In this document: one piece after another, positions 53,153 to 61,262 of the stretch
Layout of the letters: every line of letters starts with the position of its first letter
Numbering within the stretch: position 1 is the stretch's first letter
Origin: Mycolicibacter sp. MU0083
GTDB taxonomy: Bacteria > Actinomycetota > Actinomycetes > Mycobacteriales > Mycobacteriaceae
Assembly: GCF_963378075.1 (NCBI RefSeq)
Contig: NZ_OY726394.1
Coordinates: forward strand, 3,906,001-3,970,000
DNA: 64,000 bases
Direction of reading: 5' to 3'
Program-made: the position numbers and the translations under genes
The notes under the pieces: generated by a model
What the model saw: only the letters and a program-made list of their open reading frames with translations
Told to the model about the DNA's origin: nothing
Databases searched by the model: none

Positions 53153-55462
53153 TTACCCACCGAGCACCTCGGCGATCTGGTCGCCCAGGCCGTCGAGCCA
53201 GTAGGCCATCGAGCCGAAGAACTCCTCGATCTGGGCGTTGATCAGCGTGATGTCACCCATGCCCAGGGAGGCCAGCAGTTCATCGACGGTCTGAGTGCCG
53301 AAATCGCCCAGCAGCGACGTGACGGTCGAGGTGCCGAACAGCGATTCGACGAGTTCGTTGAGGGTCTGCGCACCCAGGCCCAGGTCGATGAGCTGATCGT
53401 GGATGGTGGAGGTGCCGAAGAACTGGTCGAGCAGGTCGCCGAGCGACTGGCCGCCGATGCCGTATTCGTCGAGCATCTCGTTGACGCTGGCCGGGCCGAG
53501 CGCCTGACGGATGATGTCCTCGATGGTCATGCCGCCCAGGCCACCGTCGTCGAGGGCGTTGGCCACGGTCTGGTCGCCGAGGAACTGGTCGAGCAGGTCG
53601 CTGATGTGCTGGTCGCCGAGGCCGGACTCGCCGAGCATGTCGGCGATGGTCTGATCCGCCGGCACCAGCTGGTTGATCAGGTCAGACAGCGTGGTGGAAC
53701 CCATCGGCCCGAGCAGGTCCGCCAGCGGCTGGTCGGGCATGTTCGCCAGCACCAGGTCGGTCAGGGTCATGTCGGCGTAGCCGGCGGCGCCCAGCATGTC
53801 GCCGAGCGTCTGGGCGAAGTTCTCCTGGATCATCTGGGCCAGCGTCATGTTGCCCATCTCGCCCAGCAGCGAGACGATCGAGTCGTCGGCCCCGTCGCCC
53901 AGCATGGAGCCGATGGTCATGCCGGCGAGCGACTCGGCCAGATCCGCGTCACCGCCCTTGTCCAGCGGAGTGGCCCCGGTGGCCCGGAGCACGTCGTCGA
54001 TGGTCAGGCTGCCGATGATGCCCATGTTCTGCATGTTGGTGAGCAGATCGCCGATCGACATGTCGTAGATGCCCATCAGCTGGACGACGTCGGCGAGGGT
54101 GACGGTGCCGAAGCCCGCGTAGGTCAGGACGTCGTTCATGGTGGTGTTGCCGGCGTCGCCGAGGATGGTGACGATCATGGCGCCCACGTCGGCGTTGGCA
54201 ATCCCGGCGGAGCTCAGCAGGTCCATCATGGTCTGGTCGCCCAGCCCCAGGCCGTTGAGCAGCGAGGTGATGACCTCGTGAGAGGTGAGGTCGCCGCCGC
54301 CGAGCGCGTCGATCAGCGAGGCCGGGGTCTGGCCGCCGAGGCCGAAGGCGTCCAGCGCGGTCTGCAGCAGGCCGTTGAGGGTCAGGTCATCGGCGCCGAT
54401 GTCGCCGAGCAGTTCGTTGACCGTCGGGTCGCCGATCCCCATCGCGTTGAAGACAGACACACCCAGGTCGGCCAGCTTGAGGTCGGAGATGCCCAGGTCG
54501 TCGGTGATGTCGACGACCGTGGTGTTGTCGAAGCCCAGCGCGTCGGTGATGTCGATGACCAGGTCGGCCACCGCGACGTCGCCGATGCCCAGCATGTCCA
54601 TGATCTCGTCGATGGTGGGGTTGCCGATGCCCACCGCGTCGAGGATGGTCAGGAAGGCGCTGGCGGCCTCGATGTCGCCCAGGCCGAGCAGGTCGACCAC
54701 GTCGACCGGGGTCTGATCGCCCAAGCCCACCGTGTCGAGCAGGCCGGTGAGCATGGCCGAGACTTCCATGGTGCCGATGCCGGTCTGGTCCAGCAGGCTG
54801 GCGATCGTCTCGTCACCGATGCCGAGTCCTTCGACCAGGTCGTTGCCGGTCATGTCGATGACCAGGTTCTGACCGGCGGCCAAGATGCCGTTGAAGGCCG
54901 GGATGCTGATGCCGGCGATGTCGATGGTGCTGGTGCCGTTCAGGAACGCGTCGAGCAACCGCGGGAACGCGGTGAAGATGGCCGCGAACGGGTCCATCGG
55001 GTCGGTCGGGTTGAAGATCTCGTTGAGAATCTTCTGCATCTCGTCGTTGACCGTGACCAGCGGACCGATGATGCCCATGCCGATGGTCAGGATCGGCGAC
55101 AGCAGCACCATGACCGGGTCTTCGCCGCTGATCGTCGGCATGATCTGGCCCAGGAAGTCGAAGACCTCCGGCAGTCGCGACAGCGAACTCGGGTCGGTGA
55201 AGATCTGCTCGAGCAGGTTGCCCCAGCCGTTGTCGGTGCCCATCGCCACCAGGTTGTTGGCGGTGTTCTCGAACAGGTCGGTCCACGGGGTGAAGAAGTC
55301 CGCGGTGAGCTGAACCGCATGGTTCTGAACGGCCGGAAGGCCCCGTTGGGGCTCAAGTTGAGGCCGCAGTACAGCCGTGGGGACCACACCGTTTACCGCG
55401 ATCAATGCGGCACCAGCGATGGCGACGCCGGGGGTGACGTACGGGCGAAGCGCCAGCTGCAT
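53153..55462 (-). CDS. GjpA-like repeat protein 1 (769 aa)
   Basis: Start ATG 55462 (MQLALRPYVTPGVAIAG), with AGGAG 6 nt upstream; the adjacent ATG 55465 has too little spacing. It has a signal-like segment, HAVQLTADFFTPWTDLFENTANNL, then FLNGTSTIDIAGISIPAFNGILAAGQ, then repeats with the unit G-[IL]-G-D-x-T-x-x-[DE]-[LI] (for example VDLLGLGDIE, IDEIMDMLGIGDVAVADLV). The end is EFFGSMAYWLDGLGDQIAEVLGG. It shares architecture with GjpA-like protein 2. It is divergent from the acyl-AMP ligase across 253 bp of AT-richer DNA that should hold both promoters. Envelope location is inferred from the signal and family resemblance. Confidence 0.65.
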   Translation of the reverse strand: MQLALRPYVTPGVAIAGAALIAVNGVVPTAVLRPQLEPQRGLPAVQNHAVQLTADFFTPWTDLFENTANNLVAMGTDNGWGNLLEQIFTDPSSLSRLPEVFDFLGQIMPTISGEDPVMVLLSPILTIGMGIIGPLVTVNDEMQKILNEIFNPTDPMDPFAAIFTAFPRLLDAFLNGTSTIDIAGISIPAFNGILAAGQNLVIDMTGNDLVEGLGIGDETIASLLDQTGIGTMEVSAMLTGLLDTVGLGDQTPVDVVDLLGLGDIEAASAFLTILDAVGIGNPTIDEIMDMLGIGDVAVADLVIDITDALGFDNTTVVDITDDLGISDLKLADLGVSVFNAMGIGDPTVNELLGDIGADDLTLNGLLQTALDAFGLGGQTPASLIDALGGGDLTSHEVITSLLNGLGLGDQTMMDLLSSAGIANADVGAMIVTILGDAGNTTMNDVLTYAGFGTVTLADVVQLMGIYDMSIGDLLTNMQNMGIIGSLTIDDVLRATGATPLDKGGDADLAESLAGMTIGSMLGDGADDSIVSLLGEMGNMTLAQMIQENFAQTLGDMLGAAGYADMTLTDLVLANMPDQPLADLLGPMGSTTLSDLINQLVPADQTIADMLGESGLGDQHISDLLDQFLGDQTVANALDDGGLGGMTIEDIIRQALGPASVNEMLDEYGIGGQSLGDLLDQFFGTSTIHDQLIDLGLGAQTLNELVESLFGTSTVTSLLGDFGTQTVDELLASLGMGDITLINAQIEEFFGSMAYWLDGLGDQIAEVLGG

Positions 55463-55715
55463 CATGCTCTCCTACGGGTACTGACTACGGACGTTGCTTA
55501 AACTTACATGAGTTTTTCCGATTGTCTAACGGGAAACGTTGTAAGGAAAAACTTCGTAGAAACCCGGTTGAATCGCACGTGATGCGATAGGAGTGCACCG
55601 TCGCGGACGAGTGTATCCCCATGTCGCGGTGACGTTCGCGTTATTTTCCGATGTTTGTTCAGCCGTCACTCATGGTCTGTCGACGACCTGGCCGATCGCT
55701 AAGGTAGGGGGCACC

Positions 55716-57515
55716 ATGATCGCGACCAACCTGATGGACATGCTCCAGCTGCAGGCCAACCGTTACGGCGACAAAACCGCCTTGAGCTACTGGCCCGACG
55801 GCACGGCCGAACAGGACCGAATCAGCTACCGGGAACTCGACGTGCGAGCCCGCGCGATAGCCGCCGACCTCCAGCGCCGCGGTGCCGCGGGCCGCCATGT
55901 CCTGTTGGCGTGCGAACCCGGCATATACAACGCCATCGGCTACTTCGGCTGTATCTATGCGGGCGCCATTCCCGCGCCGATGAACGAGAACATCACCAGA
56001 CTCAAGCTGATCGCCGCCGACATCAACGCCGGGTTCGTGCTGGCGACCACGACCATGCAGACCCGGATCCGCGGACCGATCGACGCTCTGACACCCGACA
56101 ACCCACCGCAGTGGTGCCTCCTCGACGACGACGCCCACGACGCCCACGGCTGGATGCCGCCGCAGCTCGGCCCCGACGACGTCGCGCTCATTCAGTACAC
56201 CTCCGGTTCCACCAAGGCTCCCAAGGGCGTGATGGTCAGCCACCGGAATCTGCTGCACAACATGGAGGTGTCCCGCCGGCGCTGGAACGGCCACGACGGC
56301 GATATCGCGATGTGGTGGCTACCCCAGCACCACGACATGGGTCTGATCGGCGGCATGCTGGAGATGCTCTACACCGGCATCACCACTTATCTCATGGCGC
56401 CCAACACGTTCATCAAACGGCCGCTGAGTTGGCTGGAGATGCTCTCGCGGCACCGGGTCACCATCACCGGCGGCCCGACTTTCGCCTTCGATCTGTGCGT
56501 CAAGACCACAACACCCGCACAGCGTGCGGCCCTCGACCTGTCCAGCGTGATACACGCGTGGATCGGCACCGAACCGGTACGCGCCGCAACGTTGCAGGAC
56601 TTCGCCGCGGCATTCGCGCCGGCGGGTTTTCAGCTGAACAGCATTCAGGCGGCATTCGGCTTGGCCGAGGCCGCGCTACTGGTGACCGCGATGCAGAGCC
56701 CGGAGGTCGGGGGCGCCCGCTATGTCGATCGCGGCGAGCTCAGTCGCAATCACCTGGTCGACGTCCCCGCGGATCACCCCGACGCGGTGCCATTGGTCAG
56801 CTGCGGCCCGGCGCTGGACGACATGCGGGTACTGATCGTGGATCCGGAGACTCGGCTCGAGTGCCCGCCGGATCGGGTCGGTGAGATCTGGACTTCGGGC
56901 CCGAGCGTCGCGCTCGGCTATTGGGGACGGCCCGAGGAGACCGAACGAACCTTCGGCGCACGACTGGCCGACAGTGACGACGGCCCGTACCTGCGCACCG
57001 GCGACCTCGGCTTCCTTTGCGCCGGAGAACTGTTCGTCACCGGCCGGTGGAGTGACCTGATCACGATCCGCGATGTCAACTACTACCCCAACGACATCGA
57101 GGACACGGCCAGCCGCAGCGATCCGGCGCTGATGCCGGGCCGCTGCGCGGCGTTCACGGTCAGACCGGGCGGAGGGGCCGACGAGCAGTTGGTGGTGGTC
57201 CAGGAGGTCAACCGTGCGTCGTTGGAGACGGACCTGACCGGTGCCATCGAAGCCATCCGTGCGCGGATCCTCGCCACCCAGGGCATCGCGGTCAACGACG
57301 TGCTGTTGGTCGAGCCCACCCACGTGCCGACCACCACCAGCGGCAAGATCCAGCGCAGTGCGGCCCGGGAACGTTTCCAGGCAGGCGGTTTCACCCCGGT
57401 CGCCGAATGGCATGCGCAACCCGCACCCAAGGCCAATGCCGGGCGCCCCGACCTGGGCCTACTGGGCAGTGCGTTCAAAGCCGCCGCGCAACGGCGGTCA
57501 CGGCAGGGTCGATAG
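55716..57515 (+). CDS. fatty-acyl-AMP ligase 1 (FadD/FAAL)
   Basis: A 599-residue ANL adenylating enzyme. The P-loop-like motif YTSGSTKAPKG is at 161-171; MWWLPQHHDMGLIGG, FQLNSIQAAFGLAEA and RTGDLGFL are typical. The segment after TAMQSPEVGG...RYVDRGELSRN is the kind of insertion that distinguishes acyl-AMP ligases from acyl-CoA ligases, and TTTSGKIQRSAAR carries the C-terminal lysine. Start ATG 55716 has AGGTAGGGGG upstream and a TAAGGT hexamer at 55700-55705. FAALs usually load a polyketide synthase or carrier protein, but none is encoded here. It is convergent with FAAL 2, with 4 bp between stops. Confidence 0.88.
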   Translation: MIATNLMDMLQLQANRYGDKTALSYWPDGTAEQDRISYRELDVRARAIAADLQRRGAAGRHVLLACEPGIYNAIGYFGCIYAGAIPAPMNENITRLKLIAADINAGFVLATTTMQTRIRGPIDALTPDNPPQWCLLDDDAHDAHGWMPPQLGPDDVALIQYTSGSTKAPKGVMVSHRNLLHNMEVSRRRWNGHDGDIAMWWLPQHHDMGLIGGMLEMLYTGITTYLMAPNTFIKRPLSWLEMLSRHRVTITGGPTFAFDLCVKTTTPAQRAALDLSSVIHAWIGTEPVRAATLQDFAAAFAPAGFQLNSIQAAFGLAEAALLVTAMQSPEVGGARYVDRGELSRNHLVDVPADHPDAVPLVSCGPALDDMRVLIVDPETRLECPPDRVGEIWTSGPSVALGYWGRPEETERTFGARLADSDDGPYLRTGDLGFLCAGELFVTGRWSDLITIRDVNYYPNDIEDTASRSDPALMPGRCAAFTVRPGGGADEQLVVVQEVNRASLETDLTGAIEAIRARILATQGIAVNDVLLVEPTHVPTTTSGKIQRSAARERFQAGGFTPVAEWHAQPAPKANAGRPDLGLLGSAFKAAAQRRSRQGR

Positions 57516-57519
57516 GCCC

Positions 57520-59394
57520 TCAGTTGTTTCCGGGGCGGGGCACCCGCTGCCCCAGCTGATTGGCGACGAGCCGGCCCAGCCCAGCCATCAACGCACGCTG
57601 GACCCCGTTCGCGGCGTTGGTCGCCGGTTTGGGTTCGGCCCACTCCGCCAGCACCGACAGTTCCCCGGCGAGGTACTGGTCCCGGCACGCGCTGCGCTGG
57701 ATCTTGCCGCTGGTGGTGGTGGGAATCCGCATCGGCTTGAGCAGCACGACCGCCTGCGCGTCGATGCCGTGCCGGGCCCGGACCTGTTCGCGGATCGATG
57801 CGATCAGCTCGTCGAGATCGGTGCCGGCCGCCTCGTGGTGGTGCACCTCCTGCACCACCACCATGTACTCGGGCGCATAGGGTTCGGTCGGCAGTAGGAA
57901 CACCGCGCCACGACTGGGCATCAACGCCGGGTGGCAGGCCTGCACCGTCAGCTCGATGTCGTTGGGGTAGTGGTTGTAGCCGGCGATCGACATCAGGTCC
58001 TTGTAGCGGCCGGTGACGTAGAGTTCCTCGTCCCGGAAGAACCCGAGGTCGCCGCTGCGCAGGAAGGGACCCTCCCCGGTGTCGGCCAGGCGGGCGTTGA
58101 ACGCGTGCTCGGTCTCTTCGGGGCGGTTCCAATAGCCGACGCCGACGCTGGGTCCGGATACCCAGATCTCGCCGACCTCTTCGGCGCTACGACGCAACCG
58201 GGTATCGGGGTCCACGATCAGCACCTGCTGATTGGCGGGCCGTACCCCGCACGCCACCAGGCCGACGGCCCCTTCGGCATCGGCGGGTGTCTCGACCACC
58301 TTGTCCTCGCTGATGGCGCTCCGGTCGAAGTAGGTGACCACCGGGACCGGCGACTTGGACATGCCGGTCACGCCGAGGGTGGCCTCGGCCAGTCCGTAGG
58401 CGGGAATGAAGGCCTCGGGGCGGAATCCGGACGGACCGAACGCCTCGGTGAAGGACCGTAGCGTCTCGGGGTTGATCGGTCCGGCGCCCAGCACCGCGAT
58501 CGACAGACTCGACAGGTCTAGTTCCGCGCGCTGCTCGGCGGTGCTGCGCTTGACGCAGGCTTCGTAGGCGAAGTTGGGCCCGGCGGTGATGGTCGCCTGG
58601 AAACGCGAGATCGCCTGCATCCAGCGGATCGGGCGCATCAGGAACGCGCTCGGCGACATCAAGACGGTGCTGCGTCCCCCGTAAATGGTGCCCAGGATGC
58701 CGCCGACGAATCCCATGTCGTGGTACTGCGGCAACCAGGACACTCCACTGATCGGGCTGTTCATCACGGGCGCATCGTCCGGGGGGTTCAACGCCCAACG
58801 CATGACTTCGAGGTTGGCCAGGTAGTTGCGGTGGGTGAGCACGCACCCCTTGGGCACCCCGGTGGAGCCCGAGGTGTACTGGATCATCGCGAGGCTGTCG
58901 CCGCTGATGTTCTGCAGTTCCCAGCTCGAACCGTCGTCCTCGACCTCGTCCATGGCCAGCCACGTCAGCTTTGGACCGTCGCTCAATCCGTCGACGGCAG
59001 CCTTCATCTTGGCCTGGGTCTTGGCGGTCGCCAGGGCGAACCGGGCATCTGCTTCGGGGACTACCGTTTCGATCCGGCGGATCGGCCAGTGCTCGTCGAC
59101 CGGGATCGCGACGGCACCGGCGTAGAAGCAGCCGAACAATCCGACGACGCTGTCCACCCCGGGGCGGCACAACACCAGCACCCGCTGTCCGCCGGCGCCG
59201 CGACGCTGCAGGCTGGCTGCTATCGAGCGGGCGCGCCGATCCAGATCCCGGTAGGTGACCCTCGCCTCTTCGGTGTCGCCCTCCGGGCAGAAGATGAACG
59301 CCGGGGTGTCCTGAAAACGCGCAGCCTGCTGCTGCATCAGGTCAACCAGGGTGTCCAGCTCCAGGGGCGCCAAGGAGCTCGTCAGTTCTGCCAT
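57520..59394 (-). CDS. fatty-acyl-AMP ligase 2 (FadD/FAAL)
   Basis: A 624-residue ANL enzyme. YTSGSTGVPKG is at 173-183; SWLPQYHDMGFVGGILG, FIPAYGLAEATLGVTG, RSGDLGFF and TTTSGKIQRSACR are present, along with the FAAL-type segment VTYFDRSAISEDKVVE. It is similar to FAAL 1 over the whole length but not a recent copy. It would activate a fatty acid to acyl-AMP for transfer to a carrier. It has its own promoter in the repeat-containing region 59395-59957. Confidence 0.88.
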   Translation of the reverse strand: MAELTSSLAPLELDTLVDLMQQQAARFQDTPAFIFCPEGDTEEARVTYRDLDRRARSIAASLQRRGAGGQRVLVLCRPGVDSVVGLFGCFYAGAVAIPVDEHWPIRRIETVVPEADARFALATAKTQAKMKAAVDGLSDGPKLTWLAMDEVEDDGSSWELQNISGDSLAMIQYTSGSTGVPKGCVLTHRNYLANLEVMRWALNPPDDAPVMNSPISGVSWLPQYHDMGFVGGILGTIYGGRSTVLMSPSAFLMRPIRWMQAISRFQATITAGPNFAYEACVKRSTAEQRAELDLSSLSIAVLGAGPINPETLRSFTEAFGPSGFRPEAFIPAYGLAEATLGVTGMSKSPVPVVTYFDRSAISEDKVVETPADAEGAVGLVACGVRPANQQVLIVDPDTRLRRSAEEVGEIWVSGPSVGVGYWNRPEETEHAFNARLADTGEGPFLRSGDLGFFRDEELYVTGRYKDLMSIAGYNHYPNDIELTVQACHPALMPSRGAVFLLPTEPYAPEYMVVVQEVHHHEAAGTDLDELIASIREQVRARHGIDAQAVVLLKPMRIPTTTSGKIQRSACRDQYLAGELSVLAEWAEPKPATNAANGVQRALMAGLGRLVANQLGQRVPRPGNN

Positions 59395-59634
59395 GTTCTA
59401 CGTCTGCCTTCAACAAGTGCGTGGGGAACGGCCCACAGCGTAGCTCGCGACGGCGGCGACGTCGGGCGAAGTGGGGGCGCCCGCCCGTCCCCGCTGCTGG
59501 GCGTCCGGTTTCCGCGCTTGCCCGGCCCACCGACTCCACCCCCTGCCGTGCGCTCGGACTTCACACACCCCAATCACCCCATGCATCCGGGACGACACAC
59601 CAGTCTCGTCAGTAACCGGTCAGGAGTACATGGC

Positions 59635-59878
59635 GTGGTGCCCGCCTCTGAGCGACAACGGGTGTTAGTCGACTTGTCGGCACAGCGTGCGACGGCCATT
59701 ACCGACATAACCGCCGCCCACCGGCCGCCGCCACGCTCCGCGGCGCCAGTCACCATCGGTGCCGCCACACTCCGCGGCGCCAGTCACCACCGACCCCACC
59801 ACCGAGCCCGAGTCGACCGCCAATCAACGCCAATCAACTTGACATAACGATCAACTGTCGCTCAGAGGCGGGCACCAC
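59635..59878. repeat. inverted-repeat-bounded element (244 bp)
   Basis: The 23-bp left arm (59635-59657, GTGGTGCCCGCCTCTGAGCG + ACA) is matched exactly in inverse at 59856-59878. The interior has no transposase. It could be a MITE-like element or the remnant of a dispersed mycobacterial repeat. Confidence 0.6.
59727..59794. repeat. 34-bp direct tandem repeat
   Basis: Two adjacent 34-bp units (59727-59760, 59761-59794), both starting GCCGCCAC and containing TCCGCGGCGCCAGTCACCA, with about four differences. Confidence 0.7.
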
Positions 59879-59957
59879 ACCACACCCTCACCTGCGGTGA
59901 CAATTGGGACATTTGAGGATGACGACACTGCGGTGACGGCTGGGAGCCCTGACCGAC

Positions 59958-61154
59958 TCAGCCCAACGACGCCAGGGCACGCACCAACTGGTCCACCTCG
60001 GCCGTCGTCGAATAGTGGCTCAACCCGATGGTCACCGCTCCCCCGATGTCGTTGACACCGATGGCGTCCAGCACCCGGGAGCCGGCGTTGGCGATCGCCA
60101 GCACACCGTTGTCGGCCAGTCGCTGCACCACCCGCTCGGCGGGCACCTTCTGCACCGCGAAGCTGACCACCGGGATGCGCGCCTCGGGGCTGCCGATCAC
60201 CATCACCAGCGGCAGCGACCGCAGCGAGCCCAGCAGATAGTCGAACAGCCGGTTGAGGTACTGACCGGCCGAGCGCATCGAGAGCGCCAGCCGCTCCGGC
60301 CGGCTCCCCCGCGCGGACTCGTCCAGCGAGGCCAGGTACTCCACACTGGCCACCAGTCCAGCCAGCAGCCCGTACTGGTGCAGGCCGACCTCCAGCCGCG
60401 CCGGCCCGGCCGCATGCGGGTTCAGCGATACCGAACCGAACGTGTCGATCAGCGCCGGATCCCGGAACACCAACGCCCCCACCGGGGGCCCGCCCCAGCA
60501 GGCCGCGTTGACGGCCACCACGTCGGCCTCGACATCGTTGATGTCGAGCAGCTGGAAGGGGGCCGCCGCGGAGTGGTCGACCACCGCCACGCCGCCCACC
60601 TCGTGGATCAGCTTGGTCACCGGCCGCAGATCCACCACGGTGCCCAGTACCCCGGACGCCGACGTCAGCGCCACCAGCCGGGTGGCCGGGGTGATCAGGT
60701 TCTCCCACTGCCAGCTCGGCAGATCGCCCGTCTCGATGTCGACCTCGGCCCACTTGAGCTTGGCGCCGTAGCGATTGGCGGCGCGCACCCACGGCGCGAT
60801 GTTGGCCTCGTCGTCGAGGCGGGTCACCGCGGCCTCGTAGCCCAAGCTGACCCGTGACGACGCGGCATCCGACAGCGCGCTGAGCAGCACCGCACGATCC
60901 GGGCCCAGCACCACCCCGGCCGGGTCGGCACCGAACAGATCGGCCACCGCCTGGCGCGCGGCCACCAGCACCGCGGCACTGCGCCGGGAACCGGGGTGCG
61001 GACCGGACGCCTTTGCCAGGGATCCGCGGAACGCGGTCGACACGGTGGTCGCCACCGAATCCGGGATCAACATTCCCGTCGGCGAATCGAAATGAACCCA
61101 TCCGTCACCCAGCGTCGGGTGCAGACCACGCACGCGAGCGACGTCATAGGTCAT
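59958..61154 (-). CDS. class V aminotransferase-like protein (Rv3778c-like)
   Basis: A 398-residue protein of the cysteine desulfurase/class V aminotransferase fold, the same length as M. tuberculosis Rv3778c. Start ATG 61154 has TAAGGT 7 nt upstream (leaderless). FDSPTGMLIPDSV and VVDHSAAAP (D193, PLP-ring contact) are family features. Counting eight residues from D211, where SufS-type enzymes have the Schiff-base lysine (S-x-H-K), gives C219 in VNAACWGGPPVG, so the lysine appears to be missing. It may not use PLP for normal transamination or desulfuration. It is divergent from the Rv3779 homologue across a promoter with a TTACC/GGTAA palindrome. Confidence 0.85.
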   Translation of the reverse strand: MTYDVARVRGLHPTLGDGWVHFDSPTGMLIPDSVATTVSTAFRGSLAKASGPHPGSRRSAAVLVAARQAVADLFGADPAGVVLGPDRAVLLSALSDAASSRVSLGYEAAVTRLDDEANIAPWVRAANRYGAKLKWAEVDIETGDLPSWQWENLITPATRLVALTSASGVLGTVVDLRPVTKLIHEVGGVAVVDHSAAAPFQLLDINDVEADVVAVNAACWGGPPVGALVFRDPALIDTFGSVSLNPHAAGPARLEVGLHQYGLLAGLVASVEYLASLDESARGSRPERLALSMRSAGQYLNRLFDYLLGSLRSLPLVMVIGSPEARIPVVSFAVQKVPAERVVQRLADNGVLAIANAGSRVLDAIGVNDIGGAVTIGLSHYSTTAEVDQLVRALASLG

Positions 61155-61161
61155 GGCAAGT

Positions 61162-61167
61162 ACCTTA
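61162..61167 (-). promoter_or_regulatory. -10 element of a leaderless transcript (Rv3778c homologue)
   Basis: TAAGGT on the minus strand ends 7 nt before ATG 61154; no Shine-Dalgarno is present. Confidence 0.5.
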
Positions 61168-61224
61168 GAACTCTGAAAAATCGGCCTCGGGTGAACCTCT
61201 CGGAGAGCGAGATAGCTGCCCGCG

Positions 61225-61240
61225 TTACCGGCTGGTAAGA
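61225..61240. promoter_or_regulatory. TTACC-N4-GGTAA palindromic site, copy 2
   Basis: TTACCGGCTGGTAAGA lies between the divergent Rv3778c and Rv3779 homologues, overlapping the promoter of the latter. It differs from the site at 24101-24116 by one base. Confidence 0.5.
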
Positions 61241-61250
61241 CCTTTGCAGA

Positions 61251-61256
61251 CATACT
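61251..61256 (+). promoter_or_regulatory. -10 element of a leaderless transcript (Rv3779 homologue)
   Basis: CATACT ends 6 nt before GTG 61263, fitting transcription from the first base of the start codon. Confidence 0.45.
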
Positions 61257-61262
61257 AGTGCA

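Larger units (their letters stand above)
59395..59957. other. gene-free repeat region between FAAL 2 and the Rv3778c homologue
   Basis: No gene is supported. It contains a 244-bp inverted-repeat element (59635-59878) with an internal 34-bp tandem duplication, and proline/arginine-coding-like low-complexity sequence at 59440-59570. It is the right-hand border of the accessory block. Confidence 0.5.

Noticed and set aside
59421..59668. Small frames encoding WCPPLSD-type peptides at the inverted repeats
   Set aside because: They come from translation through the 23-bp inverted repeat arms and lack ribosome-binding sites.
59958..61253. Longer start for the Rv3778c homologue (ATG 61253)
   Set aside because: It would run through the palindromic promoter; ATG 61154 has a -10 hexamer at 7 nt and gives the 398-residue family length.
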